The notes: a model not told the origin generated them from the letters alone. Shown: positions 1-5,270, counted from the stretch's first letter. The stretch: DNA of 7,364 bases from Syntrophomonas sp. UBA5314 (GCA_002410325.1 DHRK01000006.1:1-7364), one strand, 5' to 3'. Translations and numbers: made by a program.

Positions 1-168
1 GGGGTTTGGTTAGCAAGCCCTAATTACTTATCTATCGGTTGACCAGAATAGCTGGAGGCTTGGTTTGTATTTTTTATGCATGCCGAGTCTTTTTGTTATG
101 TAAGTTTTATGAAACTTCGCTTGAATTCTCTAAATCAACATGACGGCAACAACAAGGAGGATGTCATT

Positions 169-729
169 ATGGCTCTTTTACTTCTACCATTGCAGGCCGG
201 CTCTTTAACCCTGGTTAACCGTTTGGTTATGCCGCCCATGGCCACTGCCAAAGCTGATTCCGGGGGGAAAGTAAGCCCGTCTATGCTCGACTACTATGCA
301 GAAAAATCTAGTGGAGGGTACATTGGCCTGATCATTATCGAGCACAGCTTTATCAGGCCTGATGGAAAAGCCAGCCATAACCAGCTTTCAGTTGCTGATG
401 ACAGTAAGATAGCAGGCTTAACCGGGTTAGCCAAAGTCATCCACCAAAACGGATCTAAAGCAGTGATGCAGATTAATCATGCCGGCAGTGCGGCGTCCGC
501 AGACATTATCGGTACAGTACCGTTGGGGCCGTCGGAGGTAAGCAACCCGCGTAGAGGCGGATTCCCGCGCGAGCTTACACCGAAAGAGATCAATGAGGTT
601 GTTTTGAGTTTTCTTGATGCCGCCGTTCGGGTAAAAAAAGCAGGATTTGATGGAGTGGAGATTCATGCCGCTCATGGATATCTTCTCAATCAGTTTTTCT
701 CCCCGCTCACTGCTGCGCCGGATCTTTAA
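169..729 (+). pseudogene. NADH:flavin oxidoreductase (Old Yellow Enzyme family), C-terminally truncated
   Basis: This is the N-terminal half of an FMN-dependent TIM-barrel ene-reductase. The ATG at 169 is chosen because AAGGAGG lies just upstream at 154-160; an in-frame ATG at 76 has no such site. The 186-residue product shows the family start, residues 11-24 (GSLTLVNRLVMPPM), a YY-AEKSSGGYIGLIIIEH block near 42-60, QINHAG in the middle, and the substrate-binding histidine pair H166/H169 in HAAHGYLLNQFFSPLT. The family then normally continues NKRTDEYGGS and on to at least about 330 residues (about 650 in the iron-sulfur, 2,4-dienoyl-CoA reductase-like members). Here the match stops directly after SPLT and the frame ends five residues later. 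None of the three forward frames in 730-839 resumes the barrel, so a deletion is more likely than a frameshift. The protein would lack the second half of the barrel, including the FMN phosphate site. Family assignment is firm; loss of function is inferred. Confidence 0.8.
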
Positions 730-775
730 GCGGTATTGAGGGAAATGAAATGATTGACTCCAATGAGAAGTATTA

Positions 776-805
776 GTGATACCGGGCATGCAAGTAAAGT
801 ATAAT
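776..805 (+). promoter_or_regulatory. putative sigma-A promoter for the flavodoxin-fold gene
   Basis: A perfect -10 hexamer TATAAT lies at 800-805. An 18-nt spacer separates it from GTGATA at 776-781, which matches 4 of 6 bases of the -35 consensus. Transcription would start near 812, about 28 nt before the ATG at 840. This would uncouple the intact gene from the truncated reductase upstream. The call rests on sequence match only. Confidence 0.45.
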
Positions 806-839
806 GATATTTACAGATAATGGTGGGGAGGAAGCGTTA

Positions 840-1415
840 ATGAAAGTGGTAGGCATAAATGGCAGTGCTAGAAAAGATGGGAATACCGCTATTCTAATTA
901 GACGGGTTTTTGACGAATTGGAAAAGGAAGGCATTGAGACGGAATTAATCCAGCTGGCGGGAAAGAAAATCCGGGGATGTACGGCCTGCATGAAATGCAG
1001 GGAGAATTTAGACAAACACTGCTCGGTCAAGAATGACTTCTTTAATAATTGTTTCGATAAAATGCTTGAAGCAGATGGAATTATACTGGGGTCACCCACC
1101 TATTTTTCCGACCTGACAGCAGAAATGAAGGCGCTTATCGACCGGGCCGGCTATGTATCGAAGGGCAATGGCGATTTGCTGAAACGAAAAGTGGGAGCGG
1201 CTGTATCTGCCGTCAGGCGGGCAGGAGCAATTCATACGCTGGATTCAATTAACCATTTGTTTTTGATCAGTCAGATGATCGTTCCCGGTTCCAGCTACTG
1301 GAACATCGGTATCGGCCGGGAAAAAGGCGAAGTTGCGGCTGATGAAGAGGGGATGAACACCATGCAGGTTCTGGGGCAGAATATGGCCTGGCTGCTGCAA
1401 AAGATCAATTCATAA
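840..1415 (+). CDS. Isf-like iron-sulfur flavoprotein / NAD(P)H-dependent FMN reductase family
   Basis: The 191-residue protein has the flavodoxin-like fold of the NADPH-dependent FMN reductase superfamily. The N-terminal strand and phosphate loop read MKVVGINGSARKDGNT (residues 1-16), and the second FMN loop is ILGSPTYFSDLTAEMKALIDR, near 90-110. Between them C47, C50, C53 and C61 form CX2CX2CX7C, which fits the compact motif (CX2CX2CX4-7C) that binds a [4Fe-4S] cluster in the archaeal/clostridial Isf proteins. Such proteins carry electrons between ferredoxin or NAD(P)H and acceptors such as O2 or H2O2 in anaerobes; the partner cannot be told here. The start at 840 is preferred over an in-frame ATG at 804 because GGGGAGG stands directly upstream and the 804 codon overlaps the likely -10 box. 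The product has no signal peptide, so it is cytoplasmic. Length is normal for the family. Cluster binding is inferred from the motif. Confidence 0.85.
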   Translation: MKVVGINGSARKDGNTAILIRRVFDELEKEGIETELIQLAGKKIRGCTACMKCRENLDKHCSVKNDFFNNCFDKMLEADGIILGSPTYFSDLTAEMKALIDRAGYVSKGNGDLLKRKVGAAVSAVRRAGAIHTLDSINHLFLISQMIVPGSSYWNIGIGREKGEVAADEEGMNTMQVLGQNMAWLLQKINS

Positions 1416-1482
1416 TCTTGTACTATCGATTCTTTGGGGCTTTTTACTTTAACGAAATGATAAAAAATATTGCAGGATGACA

Positions 1483-1511
1483 TTGACAAAAACCGGCATC
1501 TAAATTACACT
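1483..1511 (+). promoter_or_regulatory. putative sigma-A promoter upstream of the TrkA-N remnant and B3/B4 gene
   Basis: A perfect -35 box TTGACA lies at 1483-1488. A 17-nt spacer separates it from TACACT at 1506-1511, which matches 4 of 6 bases of the -10 consensus. The predicted start near 1518 would give a leader of about 180 nt before the ATG at 1700. The same transcript could reach the B3/B4 gene at 2051. Confidence 0.5.
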
Positions 1512-1539
1512 CAATATACTAGTAAAACAATAGGCATAC

Positions 1540-1551
1540 TTGGTTAACCAA
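1540..1551. promoter_or_regulatory. perfect 12-bp palindrome, possible operator
   Basis: TTGGTTAACCAA is a perfect inverted repeat without a central spacer. It lies about 20 to 30 nt downstream of the predicted transcription start, a common place for a repressor operator. No regulator gene is next to it, and a palindrome of this length can arise by chance, so the role is open. Confidence 0.25.
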
Positions 1552-1699
1552 TTTGTTCTGCATTTTGGCTTATCGTAGGAATAATTTATGGTTGTTGAGA
1601 ATAGACTTGTTACTCAGGTAAAAAAATGGAGTGGGAAAATGCGGTAAACAGTTCATGTGCAAACAAGCACTTTTCATCGTTTTTAAGGAGGTATCTACG

Positions 1700-1900
1700 A
1701 TGCATGTGATTGTCAACTGGGGAGGCAGAGTAAATTATGATCTCAGACGGATATATAATCTCACCCGTATGATGAGAAATAGTGGTTATGAGGTTTCCAT
1801 AATAGAGAGGGATTCAAACCGTTCCCGCTGGTTGGAAGAGCAGTTTGGCGACAATGTTATACATAAGGCGGACAGCAATTCAATTAAAAAAGCCGGGTAG
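1700..1900 (+). pseudogene. TrkA-N (RCK-N) like NAD-binding domain remnant
   Basis: The frame encodes 66 residues from an ATG with an ideal upstream SD site (AAGGAGG). It resembles the start of a TrkA-N/RCK domain, the Rossmann fold that binds NAD(H) and gates K+ uptake systems: MHVIV, then GGRV, GYEVSIIERDSNRSRWLEEQFG, and VIHKADSNSIKKAG, equivalent to the family's VIHGDxTDxxxLxxAG. Two faults stand out. The glycine motif GxGxxG is not intact: the third Gly position is Asn in GGRVNYDL, and six extra residues separate the motif from the next helix. The frame also stops at the AG where the family continues for at least 60 more residues, and no forward frame downstream resumes recognisably. An expressed small protein cannot be excluded because the SD site is preserved. 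The family call is by eye and moderate. Confidence 0.5.
1733..1768 (+). repeat. imperfect 18-bp tandem duplication inside the TrkA-N remnant
   Basis: Bases 1733-1750 (encoding NYDLRR) and 1751-1768 (encoding IYNLTR) agree at 12 of 18 positions and sit in the same frame. Removing one copy restores the normal spacing between the glycine motif and the following helix of a TrkA-N domain. An old in-frame duplication is a reasonable reading, but a match of this level could also be chance. Confidence 0.35.
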
Positions 1901-2050
1901 GGGAGAGGACTGCATAAAAGTCTTTATAAGGAGCGGCGAGAATGATTTCGGAAGCTATTTCTTTATAGCGGAAGCAGTAACTGAAGGCCGCCGGATAAAA
2001 CCTGCCAAGCAGATTTCTAACGGTGTTCCGGATGAGCAAGGAGTATTGAA

Positions 2051-2740
2051 ATGGATTTTCACAATATTACTTTTGATGTAGATGATAATGTGCTTGAGTT
2101 GGGGCTTACGGTGGCTGCCTTTGTGATGCGGGGGCTTGATAACAAGCCAAGTACCCCTGAGTTCGATAGATATCTCGAGCAGGAAACCCAGCGGGTGCTG
2201 CAGCATTTATCCATCGAAGACATAAAAAAGGATCCTTTGCTGCTGGGCTTTCGCAAATTGCACGAACGGGCCGGATGCTCCAATCGCAAGAATATCGCTG
2301 CTTCCGAGAACCTTCTGAAGTTTTTGTTGAAAACCGGCCACATGACGCGGGTTAATTTGCTGGTCGATATCTATAATCTGGTATCGCTTACCAGCCGGCT
2401 TTCACTGGGGGCGCATGATGTTGAATTGGTCGGGGGAAACGTCCACCTCAGAAGGACAAGCGGTCAGGAAGGCTTCTGGCCCATTGGCAGCGGGGAGCCC
2501 GATTCGGTCAAACCCGGTGAGTACGCTTATATCGACGATGACAATGATATCATCTGCCGGCTTGAAGTTAGACAGGTGGAAAAAACCAAAGTAACGCTGG
2601 ATACCAGGGAATGCTTCTATATCATCCAGGGAAATTCGGAAACCAGCTCTGATTGTCTAAAAACGGCAACGGAAAACTTGATTCAACTTACCCGGAAGTT
2701 CTGCGGGGGAGAAGAACGCATACTTTACAAGCCCTGGTAG
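2051..2740 (+). CDS. stand-alone B3/B4 domain protein (PheRS beta-type tRNA-editing domain)
   Basis: The 229-residue protein consists essentially of the B3/B4 domain found in the beta subunit of phenylalanyl-tRNA synthetase, where it hydrolyses mischarged Tyr-tRNA(Phe). The clearest signature is residues about 97-190: NLLVDIYNLVSLTSRLSLGA, then GNVHLRRTSGQEGFWPIGS, then PGEYAYIDDDNDIICRLEVRQ, which follows the family pattern N-P-LVDIYNAVSL ... GEExF ... PGExVY.D..G.VLCR. The family Pro after Asn is Leu here. No tRNA-synthetase catalytic core is present. Free-standing members are widespread in Firmicutes and archaea and are thought to edit tRNA in trans or act on another ligand; the substrate is unproven. 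AAGGAG at 2039-2044 fixes the ATG. The product is cytoplasmic, with no signal or membrane segment. It may share a transcript with the TrkA-N remnant 150 bp upstream and converges with the flavoprotein gene. Confidence 0.85.
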   Translation: MDFHNITFDVDDNVLELGLTVAAFVMRGLDNKPSTPEFDRYLEQETQRVLQHLSIEDIKKDPLLLGFRKLHERAGCSNRKNIAASENLLKFLLKTGHMTRVNLLVDIYNLVSLTSRLSLGAHDVELVGGNVHLRRTSGQEGFWPIGSGEPDSVKPGEYAYIDDDNDIICRLEVRQVEKTKVTLDTRECFYIIQGNSETSSDCLKTATENLIQLTRKFCGGEERILYKPW

Positions 2741-2771
2741 CTGTAATTAACTGCTTGGAAAACCAAACTGC

Positions 2772-2795
2772 GATTCAATAAATACCAGTTGAATC
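2772..2795. terminator. weak inverted repeat between convergent genes
   Basis: GATTCAA (2772-2778) and TTGAATC (2789-2795) form a perfect 7-bp stem with a 10-nt loop, in the 129-bp spacer between two converging genes. The stem is AT-rich and no plus-strand T run follows; on the minus strand the next bases include only broken T tracts. It is the best terminator candidate in the spacer, but not a strong one. Confidence 0.25.
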
Positions 2796-2869
2796 CCATA
2801 TAACGCTTCAATCATGGCAGGCAAATACTCCTCTAAGATGAAGACTCCCCATTGGTGGGTAACCGTGTA

Positions 2870-3418
2870 CTAATTCGGGGTTGTATTTAAAATTTGGTGG
2901 ATTTCCTTATAGATTTCCTCAATATCCGGCAACCTTCCTTTCCCTATGGTACCGACAGCCAGAAGCCCGCTGGCGGGATCCATAACATGGTATCCGCAAT
3001 CCTCCAGAATCCTGATGTTGCTCTTTACAATGGGATTTTCCAGCATATTGGTATTCATGGATGGCACCACCAGAAGCGGCGCCGTATTAGCTACCAGCAG
3101 AGTCGATAAGAAATCGTCAGCCAATCCATGGGCCATTTTGGCTATAAAATTGGCCGTTGCCGGAGCTATCACCAGAATATCCAATTGCTCGGCTATACCT
3201 ACATGTTTAACTTTGTATTCCTGTGGTTCGGCCCACAGGTCGGTGATCACCTCTCGCCCGGTTAGGGTTCTAAAAGTTAAAGGCGCAATAAATTTTGTGG
3301 CCGCTTCAGTCATTGCTACGACCACATCCAGGTTATCTTTTGTCAATTTACTGACTAGATCAGCCATTTTGTAAGCGGCTATGCCACCGGTGATACCGAT
3401 TCCCACTGTTTTAGCCAT
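2870..3418 (-). CDS. stand-alone CoaC/HFCD-family flavoprotein lacking the reductive cysteine
   Basis: The 182-residue protein belongs to the homo-oligomeric flavin-containing Cys decarboxylase family, like the CoaC half of CoaBC (phosphopantothenoylcysteine decarboxylase). Visible motifs are the FMN loop GITGGIAAYK (8-17), the catalytic H72 in VKHVGIAEQ, APATANFIAKMAHGLADDFL (85-104), and PSMNTNM with N122. These align with E. coli CoaBC His75 and Asn125 at a constant offset of three. The same offset places V155 where E. coli has Cys158: the loop reads LAVGTIGKGR rather than LACGxxGxGR. That Cys is needed to reduce the enethiol intermediate, so this enzyme probably does not complete the normal CoA reaction. 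It may act like EpiD/MrsD-type oxidative decarboxylases, which also lack this Cys, or serve as a prenyl-FMN or other flavin protein. No CoaB ligase domain is fused or adjacent. GAGGAGG 8 nt before the ATG fixes the start. Confidence 0.8.
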   Translation of the reverse strand: MAKTVGIGITGGIAAYKMADLVSKLTKDNLDVVVAMTEAATKFIAPLTFRTLTGREVITDLWAEPQEYKVKHVGIAEQLDILVIAPATANFIAKMAHGLADDFLSTLLVANTAPLLVVPSMNTNMLENPIVKSNIRILEDCGYHVMDPASGLLAVGTIGKGRLPDIEEIYKEIHQILNTTPN

Positions 3419-3553
3419 TTAGACGACCTCCTCGGATAGATTATCTTCCACTGCGGTTGTTTTGTTAAACTCGATAAAAAATATTAAGCCTATTGTAAGC
3501 GGAATAAACCCAAGAAAAGCCGCCTCTATTCCACAGGATTGGGCCGTTCTTGT
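3419..3553 (-). other. short hydrophobic reading frame running into the flavoprotein start, start codon unclear
   Basis: This minus-strand frame is open for 44 codons and ends in TAA directly abutting the ATG of the CoaC-like gene (TAAATG). Its translation contains one good membrane segment, AAFLGFIPLTIGLIFFIEF, followed by a polar acidic tail ending DNLSEEVV. The SD site for the next gene lies inside its last codons, as expected for translational coupling. No ATG, GTG or TTG occurs in the frame; the likeliest initiation points are ATA at 3529 or ATT. A second short frame from an ATG at 3573 ends at a TAG (3526-3528) overlapping that ATA, so an old frameshift in a small membrane-protein gene is possible. 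The product was not recognised. It could also be chance. Confidence 0.35.
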
Positions 3554-3616
3554 TCAGCAGCCTCATCGAACATGGTGGCAAGGCTGGCTGTAAAGGTAAT
3601 CTCCAGCGGCTTTGCC

Positions 3617-3644
3617 CAAGTGCTGCAAAGGACGGCTGCACTTG
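3617..3644 (-). other. inverted repeat immediately after the HMA-domain gene
   Basis: CAAGTGC (3617-3623) and GCACTTG (3638-3644) form a perfect 7-bp stem, extended by GC pairs after one T-T mismatch. It starts at the base following the stop codon of the HMA gene on the minus strand. No T tract follows in that direction, so it may be a weak terminator or an RNA-stabilising 3' hairpin. Confidence 0.3.
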
Positions 3645-4061
3645 CTATCTTCCCTTGCTTTCATCCGCTTGCGGCTGGTGAGCCGATGACATGCTATCTT
3701 TTTGGTGCATAGGGGCATCATCGGTTTTCGGCTTATTATCTCCCGTGCTTGATTTTTCCTCGCCAAGGGAAATGGATGTCACTTTATATTTGCCGCTGCT
3801 TTCAATACTGGCTTTCAAGCTATCATCGCTCACTTCCCTGGTAAGCGTGACAACCGCTTGGCCAATTACGACATCGGCGTTTTTTACCCCATCGATAGCT
3901 AGAAGAGCCTCCTTTACATGTTTTACGCAGTTGTCGCACATCATACCGCTGATCAATATTGTCTTGCTCGTATCTTTTGGATATAAAACGGCAACTACAA
4001 TCAATCCTATCATCAACAAACCTATTGCCGAAATAAATAAGCGTATTTTGCCCGTGTTCAC
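3645..4061 (-). CDS. membrane-anchored heavy-metal-associated (HMA) domain protein
   Basis: This 138-residue protein has one N-terminal membrane segment (about residues 8-27, LFISAIGLLMIGLIVVAVLY) after a short basic start. An HMA metal-binding domain follows at about 33-100, with the metal site GMMCDNC (C42 and C45) and the usual VKHVKEALLAIDGVKNADV helix-strand continuation. A polar tail (about 101-138) carries Met and His in MHQKDSMSSAHQ. HMA domains bind Cu(I) or similar soft metals through the CxxC pair. The positive N-terminus predicts cytoplasm-inside, domain-outside topology, which is unusual for this mostly cytoplasmic chaperone family; MerP is a known exported example. A GTG start at 4061 is chosen because GGAGG sits 7 nt upstream of it; the in-frame ATG at 4076 contains this SD site within its own first codons. 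No copper ATPase or CsoR gene is adjacent. The metal is not determined. Confidence 0.75.
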   Translation of the reverse strand: MNTGKIRLFISAIGLLMIGLIVVAVLYPKDTSKTILISGMMCDNCVKHVKEALLAIDGVKNADVVIGQAVVTLTREVSDDSLKASIESSGKYKVTSISLGEEKSSTGDNKPKTDDAPMHQKDSMSSAHQPQADESKGR

Positions 4062-4113
4062 ATTATTACCTCCCATTAAATTTTTTCCTTATAAACTTTG
4101 ATCGGCTCCCATT

Positions 4114-4218
4114 TTAACCCGTTTCATGCTTTATTCCCCGGGGGGCCGTCCTGGTGCGTAGGGACGGCCTATGCCAGGGTTTCGAAAAGTAAGGCCCAGA
4201 TGGCGTAGTATTGCGCAT
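4114..4218 (-). CDS. possible 34-residue small protein, unrecognised
   Basis: An ATG at 4218 on the minus strand is preceded at 5 nt by GGAGG and opens a 34-codon frame ending in TAA. The product is rich in Pro, Arg and Thr, has no hydrophobic segment, and resembles nothing known to me. About one quarter of it is encoded by the GC-rich hairpin at 4144-4169, which argues that the sequence may be constrained by DNA or RNA structure rather than by protein. It could be a leader peptide for the HMA gene 52 bp downstream, or a chance frame. Confidence 0.2.
   Translation of the reverse strand: MRNTTPSGPYFSKPWHRPSLRTRTAPRGIKHETG
4144..4169. repeat. GC-rich perfect hairpin, possible REP-like palindrome
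   Basis: GGCCGTCC (4144-4151) and GGACGGCC (4162-4169) form a perfect 8-bp GC-rich stem with a 10-nt loop, next to a run CCCCGGGGGG at 4136-4145. No T tract follows on either strand, so it is not a standard intrinsic terminator. Its base composition contrasts with the AT-rich surroundings. An interspersed extragenic palindrome or a structured leader of the HMA transcript are the two likeliest readings. Confidence 0.4.
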
Positions 4219-4403
4219 CTAAGCCTCCAGTAAAAGGATGTAAGGTCGTAAATGGCTAAAAACCTGGTTCACTAAAGCGGTCAGAATCCCTCCTTTTTAA
4301 AATAAACTATTCATGTAGGTTTTGTTGGCATTGCCTTAAATAAAAGTTATCATGGATAGAAAAAAATGCCTAGTATACCTCCGGTTCATTTTCGGTATTG
4401 TTT

Positions 4404-4440
4404 CTAGTACTTTCGAAGGATAACTAGTACTTAAGGATAA
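4404..4440. repeat. tandem direct repeat with a 3-bp indel
   Basis: The unit CTAGTACTT-AAGGATAA occurs twice in direct tandem, at 4404-4423 (with TCG inserted in the middle) and at 4424-4440. All 17 shared bases are identical. Each copy contains the palindrome AGTACT. It may be a duplicated regulator-binding site or a recent slippage product; no gene starts near it. Confidence 0.55.
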
Positions 4441-4561
4441 AATGTCCAAGCCCAAATTCAGCCCAGTATGTACTCTCATGCACAGAGAATAGCGGATGCG
4501 CATGTATTCAAGCTGGAAAATTGACTCGTTTTATGCTGAGAAGGGGGAGGTGTTTGAGGGC

Positions 4562-4605
4562 ATGGGAAGCTCGGCATAGCTCCGAATCTCTGCTGGGCCT
4601 CCCAT
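4562..4605. terminator. branched stem-loop beyond the response-regulator gene
   Basis: ATGGGA (4562-4567) pairs with TCCCAT (4600-4605), AGC (4568-4570) pairs with GCT (4592-4594), and TCGG (4571-4574) pairs with CCGA (4582-4585) around a 7-nt loop. It lies 18 bp past the minus-strand stop codon at 4623, where the four-gene operon should terminate. The T run (4611-4615) is on the plus-strand side, so the arrangement is not that of a classic minus-strand intrinsic terminator. Confidence 0.3.
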
Positions 4606-4622
4606 ATTCATTTTTATGGCTC

Positions 4623-5261
4623 TTAGTTGATAATTTGACCGTTTTTATAGGCAAACGAGACGAGCTGCACGCGGTTTTTCAGATGAAGTTTGGCTAGAAT
4701 ATTGCGCAAATGGTTTTTTACCGTACTTTCACTGATGTGCAGCTTATCTCCGATATCTTTGTTGCCGAGCCCCTGGCTTACCAACTGGACAACTTCTTTT
4801 TCCCGTTCTGATAGTTTATGACCCGCCCAGTCGTCTTTTTGAAGTGAGAATTCCTGAAGTATTTTAATGGCTAAAACTCTTGATATCGGGGCTTCCCCTT
4901 GAACAATACTGACTAAATAGTCCAGCCAATGCTCCGGCTCCATGTTTTTAAGCAGATAGCCCTGGGCGCCATACTTGATTGCCTCAAAAAAATCTTGCAC
5001 ATCATCGGAAACGCTTAAAATAACAATTATTACATAGGGCATATCTTCCTTGATCTGGCGGGTCGCATATAAACCGCCCCCATTGGGCATGCGAATATCC
5101 ATCAAGATCAGATCCGGCATCAATGATTTCGCCTTTTCTATAGCTTCCCGCCCATCAGTGGCTTCTCCAACGATTTCAAACAGGGGATGGGCGGAAAGAA
5201 TGCTGGCAATGCCCTTACGCGACAATAGATGATCGTCAACTACCAACACCCGGGTGGTCAT
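4623..5261 (-). CDS. NarL/FixJ-family response regulator (REC + LuxR-type HTH)
   Basis: The 212-residue DNA-binding regulator is of standard length. The receiver domain (about 1-120) has the acidic pair D9/D10, the phosphoacceptor D55 in DLILMDIRMP, S83 in ILSVSDD and the conserved K105 in GYLLK. The C-terminal LuxR-type helix-turn-helix (about 150-205) reads LSEREKEVVQLVSQGLGNKDIGDKLHISESTVKNHL, with the usual GxxNKxIAxxL and SxxTVKxHL signature. Phosphorylation at D55 should promote dimer binding to promoters; the targets are unknown. The ATG has GAGGTG upstream, placed within the end of the kinase gene and its 9-nt gap, so the pair is co-translated. It is the last gene of the four-gene unit and the cognate partner of the kinase. 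Confidence 0.93.
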   Translation of the reverse strand: MTTRVLVVDDHLLSRKGIASILSAHPLFEIVGEATDGREAIEKAKSLMPDLILMDIRMPNGGGLYATRQIKEDMPYVIIVILSVSDDVQDFFEAIKYGAQGYLLKNMEPEHWLDYLVSIVQGEAPISRVLAIKILQEFSLQKDDWAGHKLSEREKEVVQLVSQGLGNKDIGDKLHISESTVKNHLRNILAKLHLKNRVQLVSFAYKNGQIIN

Positions 5262-5270
5262 TATTTCACC

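Larger units (their letters stand above)
1416..1699. other. 284-bp intergenic region with promoter and palindrome
   Basis: No convincing gene is seen here. The stretch is AT-rich and contains a promoter-like pair (1483-1511), a perfect 12-bp palindrome (1540-1551) and a strong SD site, AAGGAGG at 1685-1691, serving the ATG at 1700. No clear stem-loop with a T tract follows the gene ending at 1415, so its terminator is not identified. Confidence 0.6.
4062..4622. other. 561-bp region without a recognised gene, with several repeats
   Basis: All frames are stop-rich and no known protein, tRNA or riboswitch family was recognised. The region separates the HMA gene from the end of the response-regulator gene, both on the minus strand, so it should hold the HMA promoter and the operon terminator; neither is clear. 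It contains a GC-rich hairpin (4144-4169), a possible small frame (4114-4218), a tandem direct repeat (4404-4440) and a branched stem-loop (4562-4605), each listed separately. Confidence 0.6.

Noticed and set aside
39..73. Possible promoter with TTGACC at 39-44
   Set aside because: The nearest TA-rich hexamers sit at spacers of 20 nt or more, so the -10 element is not convincing.
76..168. N-terminal extension of the Old Yellow Enzyme frame from the ATG at 76
   Set aside because: The extra 31 residues do not match the family and have no SD site, whereas the ATG at 169 is preceded by AAGGAGG and starts at the normal family position.
1845..2081. Plus-strand frame of 78 codons overlapping the TrkA-N remnant and the start of the B3/B4 gene
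   Set aside because: It has no SD site, overlaps both neighbours in another frame, and its translation resembles no family I know. The stretch 1901-2050 may hold decayed sequence, but I cannot name its source.
2894..3374. Plus-strand open frames opposite the flavoprotein gene
   Set aside because: They are antisense shadows of a well-supported gene with conserved motifs on the minus strand.
3563..3766. Minus-strand 67-codon frame overlapping the end of the HMA gene
   Set aside because: It is very basic and low in recognisable motifs, overlaps the HMA gene in another frame, and lacks an SD site.
4277..4300. SD-like AAAAAGGAGGG on the minus strand in the gene-free region
   Set aside because: No ATG, GTG or TTG follows at a usable distance; the nearest GTG is about 15 nt away and its frame is quickly closed.
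4062..4622. Riboswitch or small RNA in the gene-free region
   Set aside because: I compared it by eye with the cobalamin and cyclic-di-GMP consensus features and found no convincing match; the hairpins alone do not support a named class.
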